Counted from the first letter of the stretch, positions 22,772 through 35,434 are shown. The stretch is 64,000 nt of DNA from Lycium barbarum (GCF_019175385.1 NC_083340.1:21278336-21342335), one strand, 5' to 3'. Program-made: numbers and translations. Notes: generated by a model not told the origin, from the sequence alone.

Positions 22772-23646
22772 TATCAAACTGTATTTCAAAAACGTTGAAA
22801 CCTTAAAAAATAATTTCTGAAACCAGAAAACAGAAACTGGACAGAATCTGGAAAAACCAGTAGAAAACGAAAACAGAAACTGGAAAAGTAAGAACAGTCT
22901 CTGAAAAAAATTTAAGAATTAAAATCGAGCCCATTGAATGCACAGTATGTCCTTAAGGAAATTATTCCCCTCAAGTACCCGAGGTTAATGGAATATATCC
23001 TCCCAAGATAGAACGATCTTACTCACCGGTGTATCGGCACCTAAAACAACGACGTCAACGAACCACTCAACAACAGTAAACTACACCGGAATTTATTTGT
23101 GCAGAAGAAAAAGAAGTTTTGAAGTTCAGAAAATTTACAAGGAAAATTCGAAGGAATCAAACGAATTTATAGCCATGGAAGTACTGTTTCTGAAGGTTTG
23201 CAACCCTTCTGAACAGTCACTTTAAAAACGGTGGGAAATTTAAATAACATATGGGAAAGAACCGGGTCGCGGGTCAGACATGCGGATCCGGGTCACTAAC
23301 GGGTAGGATTGGATAAGTTAATTAATTAATTAACTAATTAATAATTAATTAAATAATTAAAATTAAAGAAAATTTGGTCCAAAAAGATTATCAATCAATC
23401 AGATCATTTGACCAAATTTAAATCCAAATCCGAATCCGAGCCGAGCGACAACGACGTCGCGAGGGGAGACCCTCTTCTTAACCCTTTAGCAACAAGAAGG
23501 AGTACTTCTACTTTTAAGTAGGAGAACTTTTCTTTCCACTACCAATGAGGGACAAATGCTCATTTTATAAAGTAAGAGGAACAACTCATTTTCTCTCCAC
23601 TTCTTTTCCCTCCATTTCCCATTCAATCTATCATTTAAACCCAACA
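22772..23646 (-). repeat. 3' LTR of the copia element
   Basis: 875 bp, nearly identical to 30980-31840. Both carry an AATTAATTAATTAA-rich stretch. The minus-strand sequence CATGTGGGGGAT beside it (23647 onward) is the polypurine tract. Confidence 0.85.
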
Positions 23647-24230
23647 ATCCCCCACATGAATGGGGAATGACTATAAGATAAAGGAATGCACGGACAAGTG
23701 TGTAATTTACAAGCAAGGATTAATTTCATCTGGATAAGTAGGTTTCCCTTTGAACTTTCCGTAGTGAACATATTTCGGATATACTCGGTCAATTGGTAGA
23801 TTTGATATCTTTGAACCGTCGATCTTTGGTGTATACCTAGACAACCACATGTCACACAATCAATCCTTTACTGTCTATAGTTCTTACGGTTGTGTTCGTT
23901 TCAGCCATGAACACCTCCTGGTTTCATGAGTGTATAGAGAATGGGCTTCTTACAATCATCCTCTTTGAAGCGGCTTACACTTCACACTCACATAGGTGAT
24001 TCCTAAACGTGTTATCGCGTAGATACACTATTTGGTCAAACCTGCCAAACTTAGAAACCATTAAAAAACTTAAGCTTTATTAATTCGTTAAAAAAAAACC
24101 TTAGCGTTTTATCCTTATTCCTGAACATTGTCTTCATCACGAGAATGGATTGAGTTATTTGAAAATGTCGAACCGTCAGTCACAACTTTGTTTGATCTCT
24201 TTGAACCTAGCTCTTGGGATCTCCAGTCTG
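23647..24230 (-). other. Copia 3' untranslated segment
   Basis: Non-coding sequence between the RNase H stop and the 3' LTR. No gene seen. Confidence 0.5.
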
Positions 24231-25740
24231 CTAGGTAGAGTTACCGCCATGATGACTTGTCCTTAGCCTTAAACCCATTCCCTTAGATGATCTTTCAACC
24301 GCCTCTCTAGATAGGCCTTTTGTTAGCGGATCTGATATGTTATCTTTTGACTTTACGTAGTCAATAGTGATAACACCACTAGAGAGTAGTTGTCTAACGG
24401 TATTGTGTCGCCGTCGAATGTGATGCAATTTTCTGTTATACATAACGCTCCCTGCCCTACCTATTGCCGCTTGGCTATCACAATGTATACATATAGGTGC
24501 CACAGGTTTGGGCCAAAATGGAATATCTTCCAAGAAATTTCGGAGCCATTCAGCTTCTTCACCGGCCTTGTCTAAAGCTATAAATTCAGATTCCATTGTA
24601 GAGTGGGCGATGCATGTCTGTTTTGATGATTTCCAAGACACTGCTCCTCCACCAACGGTGAAAACATATCCATTCGTGGATTTAACTTCAGATGATCCGG
24701 TGATCCAGTTTGCGTCACTATATCCCTCAATTACTGCGAGATATTTATTATAATGCAAAACATAGTTTTGGGTGTGTTTCAAATACCCCAAGACTCGTTT
24801 CATTGCCATCCAATGAGTTTGATTGGGATTACTCGTGAATCGACTCAGCTTGCTAATAGCACATGCTATATCTGGTCGTGTACAATTCATAATATGCATC
24901 AAACTTCCCAAAACTCGTGCATAGTCCAATTGTGAGTCACTTTCACCTTCATTCTTTTGAAGTGCAAAACTTACATCAATTGGAGTCTTTGCAACATTGA
25001 AATTTAAATACTTGAACTTGTTCAAGTACCTTTTCAATATAATGTGACTGGGATAATGCTAGACCTTGTGGAGTTTTATGGATCCTAATTCCTAAGATCA
25101 AATCAGCAACCCCTAAGTCTTTCATGTCAAATTTGCTAGCGAGCATACGCTTCGTAGCATTTACATCGGCAATATCTCTACTTATTATCAACATGTCATC
25201 AACATATAAACAAACAATGACTTCATGATTTGGAGTATTTTTAATGTAAACACATTTGTCACATTCATTAATCTTAAATCCATTTGCCAACATTGTTTGG
25301 TCAAATTTCACATGCCATTGTTTGGGTGCTTGTTTAAGTCCATAAAGTGACTTAGCAAGTTTGCACACTTTCCTTTCTTTACCAGGAACCACAAAACCCT
25401 CAGGTTGTTCCATGTAAATTTCTTCCTCCAATTCTCCATTTAAGAAAGCTGTCTTGACATCCAGTGCCACTAACACCCGAATAGATGTTATTCTTGTTAC
25501 CGGCGAGTATGTGTCAAAGTAATCAAGGTCTTCTTTTTGTCTATAACCTTTGACCACAAGTCTTGCCTTATATTTGTCAATAGTGCCATCAACTTTCATT
25601 TTCCTTTTAAAAATCCATTTTGATCCTAAAGGTTTATTTCCAGGAGGAAGATCAACCAATTCCCATGTATGGTTGTTCAAAATTGATTCAATCTCACTAT
25701 TGACTGCCTCTTTCCAAAATGCTGAATCTAAAGATGACAT
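24231..25740 (-). pseudogene. Copia reverse transcriptase and RNase H, frameshifted
   Basis: 25740-24976 encodes the RT: WELVDLPPGNKPLGSKWIFK, KARLVVKGYRQKEDLDYFDT, KTAFLNGELEEEIYMEQPEG, SLYGLKQAPKQWH and the catalytic CLYVDDMLI. A frameshift at about 25000-25037 moves to 25037-24231, with RNase H ([78 protein letters not shown]). RT copies element RNA to cDNA and RNase H removes the RNA strand. Catalytic motifs are retained, so decay is recent, but the frameshift prevents one continuous product. It follows the integrase as usual in copia elements. Confidence 0.9.
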
Positions 25741-26593
25741 CGCTGCTTTAAATGTTTGAGGTCATTTTCAAGCAAAAATGTCACAAAATCTGGTCCAAAG
25801 GAAGTAGATGTCCTTTGATGTTTGCTACGCCTTGGATCCTCTTCACTTAGTGTACTTTCCTTTGGTTCTTCCCGCGGTCGTTTAGATCGTTCACTTGACG
25901 ACTCACATTCAGTTTTATACGGATAAATGTTTTCAAAGAATTCAGCATTATCTGATTCAATTACCGTATTAACATGAATTTCGGGATTGTCCGATTTGTG
26001 AACCAAAAACCGACAAGCTTTGCTGTTTGTAGCATAGCCAATAAAAACACAATCCACAGTTTTTGGTCCGATTTTTACCCTTCTAGGAAAAGGAACTTGG
26101 ACCTTTGCTAAACACCCCCACACTTTGAAATATTTCAAGTTGGGTTTTCTTCCTTTCTATAGTTCATATGGAATAGATTGTGTTTTGCTGTGGGGCACCC
26201 TGTTGAGTATTCGATTAGCTATAAGGATAGCTTCCCCCCACAAGCTTTGCGGTAAACCAAAACTTATTAATAAAGCATTCATCATCTCCTTTAATGTTCG
26301 GTTTTTCCTTTCCGCAATTCCATTTGATTGTGGTGTGTAGGGGGCAGTAGTTTGATGAATAATCCTATATTCTAACATATCTCTGCAAAAGGGGATTCGT
26401 ATTCTCCACGCCTATCACTTCTAATCATTTTTATCTTTTTGTTCAATTGGTTTTCCACTTCGTTTTTGTATTGCTTAAATGCATCAATTGCTTTATCCTT
26501 ACTATTAAGCAAATACACATAACAATATCGAGTGCAATCGTCAATAAAAGTTATAAAATATTTTTTCCCACCGCGAGATGGTATTGACTTCAT
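25728..26593 (-). pseudogene. Copia integrase, broken
   Basis: Pieces of the integrase core run on the minus strand. 26593-26372 holds KKYFITFIDDCTRYCYVYLL (first catalytic Asp) and MIRSDRRGEYES (second Asp; the usual GGE is RGE here). 26378-26157 holds APYTPQSNGIAERKNRTLKE (catalytic Glu). 26138-25728 holds the C-terminal part (KYFKVWGCLAKVQVPFPRRV, VDCVFIGYA). The two core ORFs overlap by seven bases in different frames, a frameshift, and a stop lies near 26150. The zinc-binding N-terminus around 26600-26780 is only traceable as decayed sequence. Confidence 0.88.
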
Positions 26594-26784
26594 ATCACAT
26601 ATATATCTGTGTGGATTAAGTCTAAAGGATTTGAACTCCTATAAATAGACTTATATGGATGTTTAACAAACTTAGATTTAACACAGATTTCACATTTTGA
26701 TTTATTACACTCGAATTTAGGCAATACTTCTAGATTAATCAATTTTCGCAAGGTTTTGTAGTTGACATATCCTGAACGAACATG

Positions 26785-28122
26785 TCATAAATCATTTGAC
26801 TCCAATAAGTAAGACGAAGCTGAATTCTTATTAATACTGTCAACAACCATTACATTGAGTTTGAAAAGGCCCTCGGTGAGGTAGCCCTTTCCTATGAACA
26901 TATCATTCTTACTTATTACAATTTTCTCACTAACTAGCACGCACTTAAACCTGTTTTTGATGAGTAGTCCGGCTGAAACTAAATTCTTTCTAATTGTTGG
27001 AACGTGCAGAACATTGTTGAGAGTCAGCACCTTGCCGGAAGTCATCTTCAGAAGTATCTTCCCATATCCTTCAACCTTGGCTGTTGCAGTATTTCCCATA
27101 AATAGTTCCTCTTCGGGTCCAGCGGGAACATAGGCTGCAAATGTTTCTTTTACAGCGCAAACATGTCGAGTGGCACCAGAATCAAACCACCACTCCTTTG
27201 GGTTTCCAACCAAATTGCACTCCGATAGCATTGCACACAGATCATCCATGTCATCATTTTTCTCCACCATATTGGCTTGTCCCTTTCCCTTGTCCTTTTT
27301 CGGGAGACGACAATCTGGGGCTTTGTGGCCAGCTTTCCCAAAATTATAGCAATTGCCCTTGAATTTTTTCTTGTTCTGCTCCTTACTCTTTCCAAAAGGT
27401 TTCTTCCTTTTCTTATTCTTTCGAGCAGCTTCTTCAACGATGTTCGCTCCCATAATTGTTGAATTTCCATGCGACTTCTTTTCAGCTGTTTTGTTATCTT
27501 CCTCAATTTTGAGACGAATCACAAGATCTTCCAACTTCATTTCCTTGCGCTTGTGCTTTAGATAATTTTTGAAATATCTCCACAAAGGAGGCAACTTTTC
27601 AATCATTGCAACCACTTGAAATGCTTCGTTAACTACCATGCCTTCAGTAATAAGGTCATGAAAAATAAGTTGAAGCTCTTGAACTTGGGTTCCAACGGTT
27701 CTGCTGTCTATCATTTTATAGTCTAGAAACTTAGTAACCACAAATTTTTTCAAGCATGTGTCTTCAGTCTTATACTTCTTCTCAAGTGCATCCCACAATT
27801 CTTTAGAATTTTTCATAGCACTGTAGACATTGTACAAATCATCCTCCAAAGCACTTAGGATGTAGCCCTTGCATAGAAAATCCGCCTGTTTCCACGCCTC
27901 AGCAATCATAAATTTTTCATTGGCCGGCATATCAGCAGCAGGCATAGGAGGGTCTTCGTTGGTGAACTTCTGCATACTAAGAGTGGTAAGACAAAAGAAC
28001 ACCCTTTGCTGCCATCCTTTGAAGTTGGCTCCAGAAAATTTCCTCGGTTTTTCCGCCGGTGGCACAGCAGTTCGGCTTGTTGCCGCAACAGTCGCAGAAG
28101 TAGTAGCGCTTTCAGTTGCCAT
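26785..28122 (-). CDS. Copia gag and protease part of the polyprotein
   Basis: 445 codons from ATG at 28122. The N-terminal gag segment includes RKFSGANFKGWQQRVFFCL and ALEDDLYNVYSAMKNSKELW, the usual copia gag fold that packages element RNA. The zinc knuckle near residues 260-275 reads CYNFGKAGHKAPDC: the second Cys of CX2CX4HX4C is Phe, so metal binding should fail. The protease follows with WWFDSGATRHVCA (catalytic Asp). Then comes LNNVLHVPTIRKNLVSAGLL, the start of the segment before integrase. The frame ends at 26785. It is a long intact frame but probably yields no functional particle. Confidence 0.88.
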   Translation of the reverse strand: MATESATTSATVAATSRTAVPPAEKPRKFSGANFKGWQQRVFFCLTTLSMQKFTNEDPPMPAADMPANEKFMIAEAWKQADFLCKGYILSALEDDLYNVYSAMKNSKELWDALEKKYKTEDTCLKKFVVTKFLDYKMIDSRTVGTQVQELQLIFHDLITEGMVVNEAFQVVAMIEKLPPLWRYFKNYLKHKRKEMKLEDLVIRLKIEEDNKTAEKKSHGNSTIMGANIVEEAARKNKKRKKPFGKSKEQNKKKFKGNCYNFGKAGHKAPDCRLPKKDKGKGQANMVEKNDDMDDLCAMLSECNLVGNPKEWWFDSGATRHVCAVKETFAAYVPAGPEEELFMGNTATAKVEGYGKILLKMTSGKVLTLNNVLHVPTIRKNLVSAGLLIKNRFKCVLVSEKIVISKNDMFIGKGYLTEGLFKLNVMVVDSINKNSASSYLLESNDL

Positions 28123-28149
28123 TTCTTTTCACTGTCAAGATAGACAAGC

Positions 28150-28753
28150 TATCACGCCCTGAACCATGGACTGGGCGAAACACGACACTCGGTGCCTTGC
28201 TGCATGTGACCGAGCAAACCACATGGTTTGCTGAATCATCATGAGGCATAACATGAGCGGAATATAACGTGAATGCATGATGAGCCTTTATAACACGTAG
28301 TAAGTCATAATACTTAATAAAAATACTTGTTTAAACATGAGTACAGAAATAACATGAATGAGCCAAAATGGCTATACGACTCCGAATGTCTGACATAACA
28401 TAACTGACTTGTCTAGTCTATGAAACCTCTACCGTGAGTCTGACTGGAAAACATACTTACTGGGACAAGGCCCCCAGCATACCTTAGATGCAAAACTAAA
28501 TAAAGAAAGACAATGTCTAAACCCCGAATGAGATGGGGCTCACCAATAAGCTGGTACGTGCAAATCCTAATGAGCAGAAGCGTCGTCCTGTAAATCCGTA
28601 CCTGCATCGTGAAATGCAAGCCCCCGGGCAATAAAAGGGGACGTCAGCACATTGAATGTACTGGTATGTAAAGTAACCGAAAGAAACAACATGGGACATG
28701 GAATAACATGATAAGAACTGAAACTGACAACCTGGACATGAACATGAGCATGA

Positions 28754-28784
<31 letters not shown>

Positions 28785-30751
28785 ACATAAGTAAAAACAT
28801 GATAAGTAGGGAGAGCATTTCATAAACCGACATGTGATATCACCACGTGGATACGTGAATTCTGGTACCTCGCCGGACCAGCGGAGCCCCTATACCTTGC
28901 CAGGGTATAAGGTGGTAACGTGCCTGATGGATCCATTCAGTGTAAAATTAAGGTATCGTCCTATCTGGGCGGAGCGATCCTTGTCCTATGGTGGCTACAT
29001 AGTTTCAGGCTATCTGAGCCTTCACGGTAATTCGTGCAACTCCCAAAAACATGAACATAATATAGTTGGCTAAGAAGCCCATGATTTTCGTGAATTAACT
29101 TGTACTTGTCTTGTAATCATGATTTTACAAAATAACTTGTAAACATGGTTTCATGAAATAACTTGAAATATAGTTTCATAAGATAACTTGTCATAGTTTT
29201 GCAAACATGTTCTTGATTCATGAGTAATAACAATAGTTCGTAATCATATATATAATTGACTTGAAAACATGCTTGTAACTTGCTAGATAGAATCATAAAG
29301 TTTCATATAAACATAATGAGAACACATGAGGAAGAATTCATGATTTATGGATTAAGCTAGGGTTCCTAATAACCTAAATGGAAGATTAGGAATACAACAA
29401 CGAATATAGATACAAAATTCATGTACATAAATACCTAAATACGGGCTACCAATATGTTGGGTTTAATGCCCTAGGGTTTGAACTTCATGAATATCAAGAA
29501 ACGGAGCATGGGGAAGAACGTAGAGATTCCCACATATGGATGGAAGTTCTATATACCTTGACTTCCTGCTTTTGAGCGTATCACAATGTCTTTCAATCCC
29601 TTCAACTTTAATCTATAGCAATACAGGTCATAGGGATTCTATATTAGTATCAATATCCATGCTTTGATCATCTAAGCATTTTATCAAACACTTGGTGGGC
29701 ATGAAGCTCCACAACCTTCATTAATGGTGTTTTCTTCACTCAATCCCCATTCTATTACTTCTAGCTGATTCTAAAATCTCAATTAGATGTAACTAACATC
29801 ATTATTCATCACCCACATGAATACAACAATCCCAAGTCAACAATCCAAAAACTCTAGCATAGTTCATATAATTCTCTTTATCAAACCCATTTGTTATTCT
29901 CCCAAGAACTCATCAATCCACAACTATAAATGTTTAGAGAGTAGAAACATTACCTTTTTGAAGTCAATCCTCTTGAATTCGGGTTCTAGGGTTTCCACAT
30001 CCAACAATAATGTTCCAATCACAACTCGATAGATTAGAAGGGTTTACTCAAGTTAGAAAGGGATTAGAGACTTGGATTCAATCTAAAATCATGATAAAAA
30101 CTTACCTTGGAAGGTCTTGAGGTTTGGGACTTGTTCTCTCTGAATTTAGGGTGAGTTTTCGTGAATGGGGTGTGAAGAATGAAGTGAAAAATCCTTAAAA
30201 CGAAGTTTTATAATTGCTGTCGGTGACTTTTTACGCCCAATTTTACGTCCCGTATAATTTGTACGGACCGTATATCATACCGTAAAACAATTCCAGTGAT
30301 TTGGACTTTCTGGACCAATTTTACGGCTGGAATTTACGGCCCGTATAATTTTTACGGTCCGTATGTTCCACCGTATAATTTTTACGGTCCGTATGTTTCA
30401 ACCGTAAATCGACAGAACACTGTTTAGTAAAATAGGCATAACTGTTTGTACATATCTCTGTTCAAGACCCATAATATACCGTTGGAAAGATATTCCAAAG
30501 GGATACAACTTTCATCAAGGAAGTTTTCCCAAATGCCAAATTAATAAAGGGGTTATGGTCGTTGGAAGTAAGACCTTCTATAAGCTCACTTGCAAACATG
30601 CCCCGCAGAGTGGCTTTCAACTTTGCTTTGCCCAAAGACTCTTCTCATGTCTTGGTTGGGTTTCAAACACCATTTATACACTACTCAAATTGGGTTCATT
30701 ATACCCCTGTCTTATGAGACAAATCTTAGCCCGAATGCACGTGGTGTTACA
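28150..30751. mobile_element. Solo LTR (2.6 kb, TATCACGCCC...GTTACA) in the copia leader
   Basis: Flanked by the 5-bp duplication CAAGC (28145-28149 and 30752-30756). It is the same family as 42919-45269, which starts TGTCACGCCCC; here the start is mutated to TA. No coding sequence. It contains the family's phrases CATCGTGAAATGCAAGCCCC and CATAATATACCGTTGGAAAG, a short AT tract (about 28757-28783), and local repeats such as TTTTACGG and CCGTATAATTTTTACGG near 30230-30410. Probably a gypsy (Tekay/Del-like) LTR left by recombination between two LTRs. Confidence 0.75.
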
Positions 30752-30756
30752 CAAGC

Positions 30757-30979
30757 TATCTTAATACTCAGAATAGCAAACTTTTTACAACAACAACGAT
30801 GAAGTTTTTATGTTCTTCAAATCATTGTACAAGTATGAACTTTAATACTCTAACAAAGTTTTTATGTCTTCAAGTCAGAATACTAAATTTCATACAGATT
30901 AGAAAACCACACAGGTTTTAGTCTCCAGAACAGAATACAAATTAATATATAAAAAGAAAACTAATTTCCTTAAGATTGT
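30757..30979 (-). other. Copia leader remnant
   Basis: Leader between the copia 5' LTR and the solo LTR insertion. No standard primer-binding site is visible next to the LTR (minus-strand ACAATCTTAAGG). Confidence 0.5.
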
Positions 30980-31840
30980 TATCAAACTGTATTTCAAAAA
31001 CGTTGAAACATTAAAAAATAATTTCTGAAACCAGAAAACAGAAACTGGACAGAATATGGAAAAACCAGTAGAAAACGAAAACAGAAACTGGAAAAGTAAG
31101 AACAGTCTCTGAAAAATATTTAAGAATTAAAATCGAGCCCATTGAATGCACAGTATGTCCTTAAGGAAATTATTCCCCTCAAGTACCCGAGGTTAATGGA
31201 ATATATCCTCCCAGGATAGAACGATCTTACTCACCGGTGTATCGACACCTAAAACAACGGTGTCAGCGAACCACTCAACAGCAGTAAACTACACTGGAAT
31301 TTAATTGTGCAGAAAAAGAAGTTTTGAAGTTTAGAAAATTTGTAAGGAAAATTCTGAGGAATCAAACGAATTTATAGCCATGGAAGTACTGTTTCTGAAG
31401 GTTTGCAACCCTTCTGAATAGTCACTTTAAAAACGGTGGGAAATTTAAATAAAATATGGGAATGAACCGGGTCACGGGTCAGACGCGCGAATCCGGGTCA
31501 CTAACGGGTAGGATTGGATAAGTTAATTAATTAATTAATTAACTAAATAATAATTAATTAAATAATTAAAATTAAAGAAAATTTGGTCCAAAAAGATTAT
31601 CAATCAATCATATCATTTGATCAAATCCAAATCCAAATCCGAAGCCGTGCCGAGCGACGACGACGTCGCGAGGGGAGACCCTCTTCTTAACCCTTTAGCA
31701 ACAAGAAGGAGTACTTCTATTTTTAAGTAGGAGAACTTTTCTTTCCACTACCAATGAGGGACAAATGCTCATTTTATAAAGCAAGAGGAACAACTTATTT
31801 TCCGTCCATTTCTCATTCAATCTATCATTTAAACCCAACA
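30980..31840 (-). repeat. 5' LTR of the copia element
   Basis: 861 bp partner of 22772-23646, differing by scattered substitutions and small indels. It is followed by the ATAAT target duplication at 31841-31845. Confidence 0.85.
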
Positions 31841-31845
31841 ATAAT

Positions 31846-32348
31846 AATCTCCAAGATTTTTTGTCAAATTCTGAAGAATCGCCAAAATTGTGGCACAAAT
31901 CTTGGTGATTTCAAGTTGATGGCCACCGTATCTTTTATGGAAGTCATTTAGAGTGTTAATGAAAGGAAAACGATATTTGAGGAATCGTTTGTTACTCAAA
32001 TACAAAAATTCAACAAAAATTCTAGGTTTGAGTACTCAAACTTGATAGTTCAATGTAACCAGAAGAATTGGAATAGAATAGAAGAGAGAATAGAAGTTTA
32101 GAGAGAGAATTTATGAATCTGTATATTGATGATTGAAATACTTCAATTACAATGCTTTATAGTTGTTGAATACAATGAAAATATCTACTAACTACTTGAC
32201 TAATTACAACTAATGAATCAGCTACTGAACTAACTTGAAAACTGCTTAACTAACTTCTTCTAACCAACTGCTGACATGGCCAACTAACTTTTAAATGCTA
32301 ACTGATTCCTGGACTTCACTTCTAACTGATATAATTCTGCTATCAATA
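31846..32348 (-). repeat. LTR fragment of a chromodomain gypsy element
   Basis: On the minus strand the LTR begins TATTGATAGCAG at 32348, directly after a polypurine tract (TTTTGGGATGGGAG, 32349-32366). Its far end cannot be fixed because the partner LTR is not in the window. Confidence 0.6.
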
Positions 32349-32375
32349 CTCCCATCCCAAAAGAGATCCTTGACC

Positions 32376-33548
32376 TCAAGGATCAACTGAGTCAAACTGC
32401 GGAAATCTGATCTTTAGAGCATTGTAGTATTCCCATGTAGCCTCATCTGATGGTAACCCTTTCCAATGAACCAACACTTGTGCAACAGCTTTATTACCTT
32501 TCTTAACCATCCTTCTCTGAAGAATAGCTTCAGGTTCAGGACAATGTGGATGAGCAATGTCAATAGAAGGAGGATAAGTGATCAAACTAGGCACCTCATG
32601 ACACCTCTTGAGTAAGGACGCATGCACAGTAGGATGAATCTTCACAGAATCTAGAAATAGGAGAGTATAGGCTACAGGACCCACCCTCTTGATGACTTGG
32701 AATGGACCATATTACTTGGCATATAGCTTGTGGAAAGACTAATTTGTAACAGTCATCTGCCTATAAGGTTGAATTTTGAAATACACCCAATCACCAACCT
32801 CAAAACTCCTGTCACTTCTATGAGCTCTTAACAAATGGTGTTTGAGTAATTGTAACTTCAATTCCCTGTTGAGTAGTGTGTGATCCACTTCTGCAGAAGC
32901 AGACTCCCTTGGTAAGTTTGGCAAGTGTAAGGGAGGTGGTCTGCCATATAAAGCCTCGTAAGGTGTAGTGTGAATGGCTGAATGATATGATGTGTTATAC
33001 CAATACTCAACCATAGCTAGACAAGAGAACCAATCAGTAGCATCTTCATTACAAAAACACCTCAAATAAGTCTCAAGACATCTGTTCAGCACCTCAGTAT
33101 GACCATCAGACTGAGGATGATATGCAAAAGAAGTGTTTAGTTGAACTATTTGTAAACTGAACAATTCTTGCCAAAAAAAGCTAAAAAATATAGCATCTCT
33201 GTCACTAGTTATGGTATCAGGGAATCCATGCAACCTTACAATAACATCCATGAATTCCTTAGCTACAGATTGAGCAGTGTAATGATGTTTCAATGGAATG
33301 AAATGTCCATACTTACTCAATCTATCAACTACCACCAAAATGACTTCAAAGCCTTTGGACTTGAGGGAAACCATCAACAAAATCCATGCTTATTTGTGAC
33401 CAAACAACATCTGGAATTGGCAAGGGTTGTAGCAGCCCAGGGTAAGCTGCCAAATCAGACTTGTTCTTCTGAAAAATGTCACACTTCACCACAAAGTCCT
33501 TGACATCATATCTGATGCCTTTCCAGTAAAACAAGGTCAATAATCTCT
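32376..33548 (-). pseudogene. Gypsy chromovirus integrase and chromodomain fragment
   Basis: On the minus strand, in order: 33548-33346 holds the zinc-finger end of integrase (YWKGIRYDVKDFVVKCDIFQ). 33380-32739 holds the core: VVVDRLSKYGHFIPL (first Asp), DTITSDRDAIFFSFFW (second Asp), NTSFAYHPQSDGHTEVLNRC (Glu). 32684-32376 holds the C-terminal segment and a chromodomain (AQVLVHWKGLPSDEATWEYY), which marks chromoviruses that target chromatin. The adjoining ORFs are in different frames and a stop lies at about 32710. Everything upstream (RT, gag) is missing, cut at ~33548 where GC-rich hAT sequence starts. Confidence 0.88.
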
Positions 33549-35213
33549 TCGGGGCCGGGCCGGGCTTGGAGAGGGAAAGGGTGTCCGGCCCAGCCCACCT
33601 CGGATAGGGGCTACACCTCGGGCTAACCGGGCCCATTAGTGGGCCGGGCCGGGGTTTAGATAGTGGGCCGGGCCGAGCCGGGTTTTAATTAGTGGGCCGG
33701 GTCAGGTTTTAGTTAGTGGGCCGAGCCGGATTTTAATTATTTAAAAAAAAATTCTAATACTAAAATTTATTAAGTTTGATACTTTAAAATCTAGTTGTTG
33801 TCAACTTTATTTTAACCATCAAGTTCCTTAAATTATACTTTGGCCGTATTTTCAATCTATAAATACCATTCATTCCTCTCCATATTATCTCACAATTCCC
33901 TACTCTCCTCTTTCTCTAAATTTCCTACTCATCTAAATGGGAACTAAATGGGAACAATGCACATGAGTTTTGATACTAAACCAAAGTTCTTAATTTAATT
34001 ATCTCATCTGATCCTAAGTCCTAATGTCATGTGCAGATTGTCGCACCTCCATCATCGGCTAAAAAATACGCTAAACAATATTTAATTATTATTATATATA
34101 AAATATTTGAAACTAATAAGATTTTATTAATATTATATATATATATATATATATAACTAATAGTTTATATTATTATGTACTGTATAACCTATTGAAATAT
34201 TTTTGAACTTGTGTAAGCCAACATCAAGATAGTAACTTAAAATGGGTATTTGATTTATTTCACGCATCAGCAATTTCAGAGGCTTGTCATTTCACTGATT
34301 TTGTCAGCCTCTTATAATGTCTTGTTACTTTTGGGCACTGATCAATGTTTGTCTCTCCTTGCAGAAATTTATATTGGAGTTGCTGCTTGTGTAGGATTAG
34401 TTTTACACAATTACATTTATAGTTCTATTTTGACTGTGTACAAATTATTATTCTTGTAATAAAATTATAAATAAAATTATAACACAAATTTGAAAAGAAA
34501 TTCAAAGGCTCAGTGAGCCTTTAGTTTTATTAATCGATAATTGCAAAGTCGAATTTAAACTTTAAAGCTTACAAACTTACATTTACTTTTCTTTGATTTC
34601 GTAAACTAAAACTAGAAAAAGAAAATTCAATTTGACAACTCTTCAAATTTAAATCTACATATTTTCCACCATTTTATTCAATTCATCCATATTAACATTA
34701 GGAGGAATTGGCTCAAAAGTTTCATAATCGAGAGCTAATTAGTTTTCATTTAATTAAATATTAACGGATCCGACTCCTCTCCATTTTCACAAGTTCTTAC
34801 TTGAATAAGAGACACATTACATGAGTTAAAATTAATGGTTAAGTTTTAATTAACTAAAGTAAGATTCCAACTATGGTTTGAATAATTAATAAATATTTCA
34901 TATATTTGCTTCCAAAATTTTAAGAATCCCACAATTATAGCTACAGCTATTTTATTGGGATACAATGTTTTTAAAATACTTATTATTAGTAATAAATGTA
35001 GTACTTATTTTTTTTTTATTTGAAGTGGGCCGGGCCGGTGCCCTGGTGGGCCATCACCCGGGCTGGTGGGTTGTCCACCTTGTTCGGCCCAGCCCCCTGA
35101 TAAAACCCACCTAGCCCAGCCCCTTACACCTCTTAGTGGGCTTGGGCCGAGCCGGTGGTGGACCGGTTTTACTGGACCGGGTCCGGGCTGGCCCGGCCCA
35201 CTTAACACCCTTA
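33549..35213. mobile_element. Non-autonomous hAT-type element with GGGCCGGGCC ends
   Basis: The left part (33549-33740) and right part (35025-35213) are filled with GTGGGCCGGGCCGG motifs in both orientations, typical of hAT subterminal repeats. The right end reads, on the minus strand, GGGTGTTAAGTGGGCCGGGC, a common hAT terminus. The AT-rich middle has no transposase; its 69-codon ORF at 34250 has no features. The left terminus lacks GGGTGTTAAG and no 8-bp duplication is clear, so it may be truncated where it meets the gypsy integrase. Confidence 0.65.
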
Positions 35214-35434
35214 CCCTTAATTTAAGATTTTGAAAAGAAAAAAAAAAAGAATTTCTGGGAGCAACTCCCAGTTATGATGGACTCAAACAGAAGTCAACTT
35301 TTTACACTTTGGGATTCGATTTGGCACCATCGAAGTATTATGCCTTAAAGAGCAGCTCAGTTCCACTAAAAATGGCTCCAGTAACTATCAATACCAGCTT
35401 AAATTGATGACATGTGGATTGCTTTTATTTTGTT
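35214..35434. other. Short spacer before the Tat-type gypsy element
   Basis: Unassigned sequence between the hAT right end and the AACTT target duplication. Its continuation resumes at 48271. Confidence 0.4.

Larger units (their letters stand above)
22772..31840 (-). mobile_element. Ty1/copia retrotransposon, decayed, with a nested solo LTR
   Basis: LTRs at 22772-23646 and 30980-31840 are nearly identical, flanked by ATAAT (22767-22771 and 31841-31845). The polyprotein runs on the minus strand between them in copia order (gag, protease, integrase, RT, RNase H; 28122 to 24231). The leader between the right LTR and gag is interrupted by a 2.6 kb solo LTR (28150-30751). On the minus strand the LTR reads TGTTGGG...TTTGATA, so it appears to end in TA instead of CA. 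No standard initiator-Met primer site is evident beside it. Pol has several stops and frameshifts. LTR similarity suggests a fairly young insertion. Confidence 0.85.

Noticed and set aside
34250..34459. Hydrophobic 69-codon ORF in the GC-ended hAT element
   Set aside because: AT-rich low-complexity sequence without family features or promoter.
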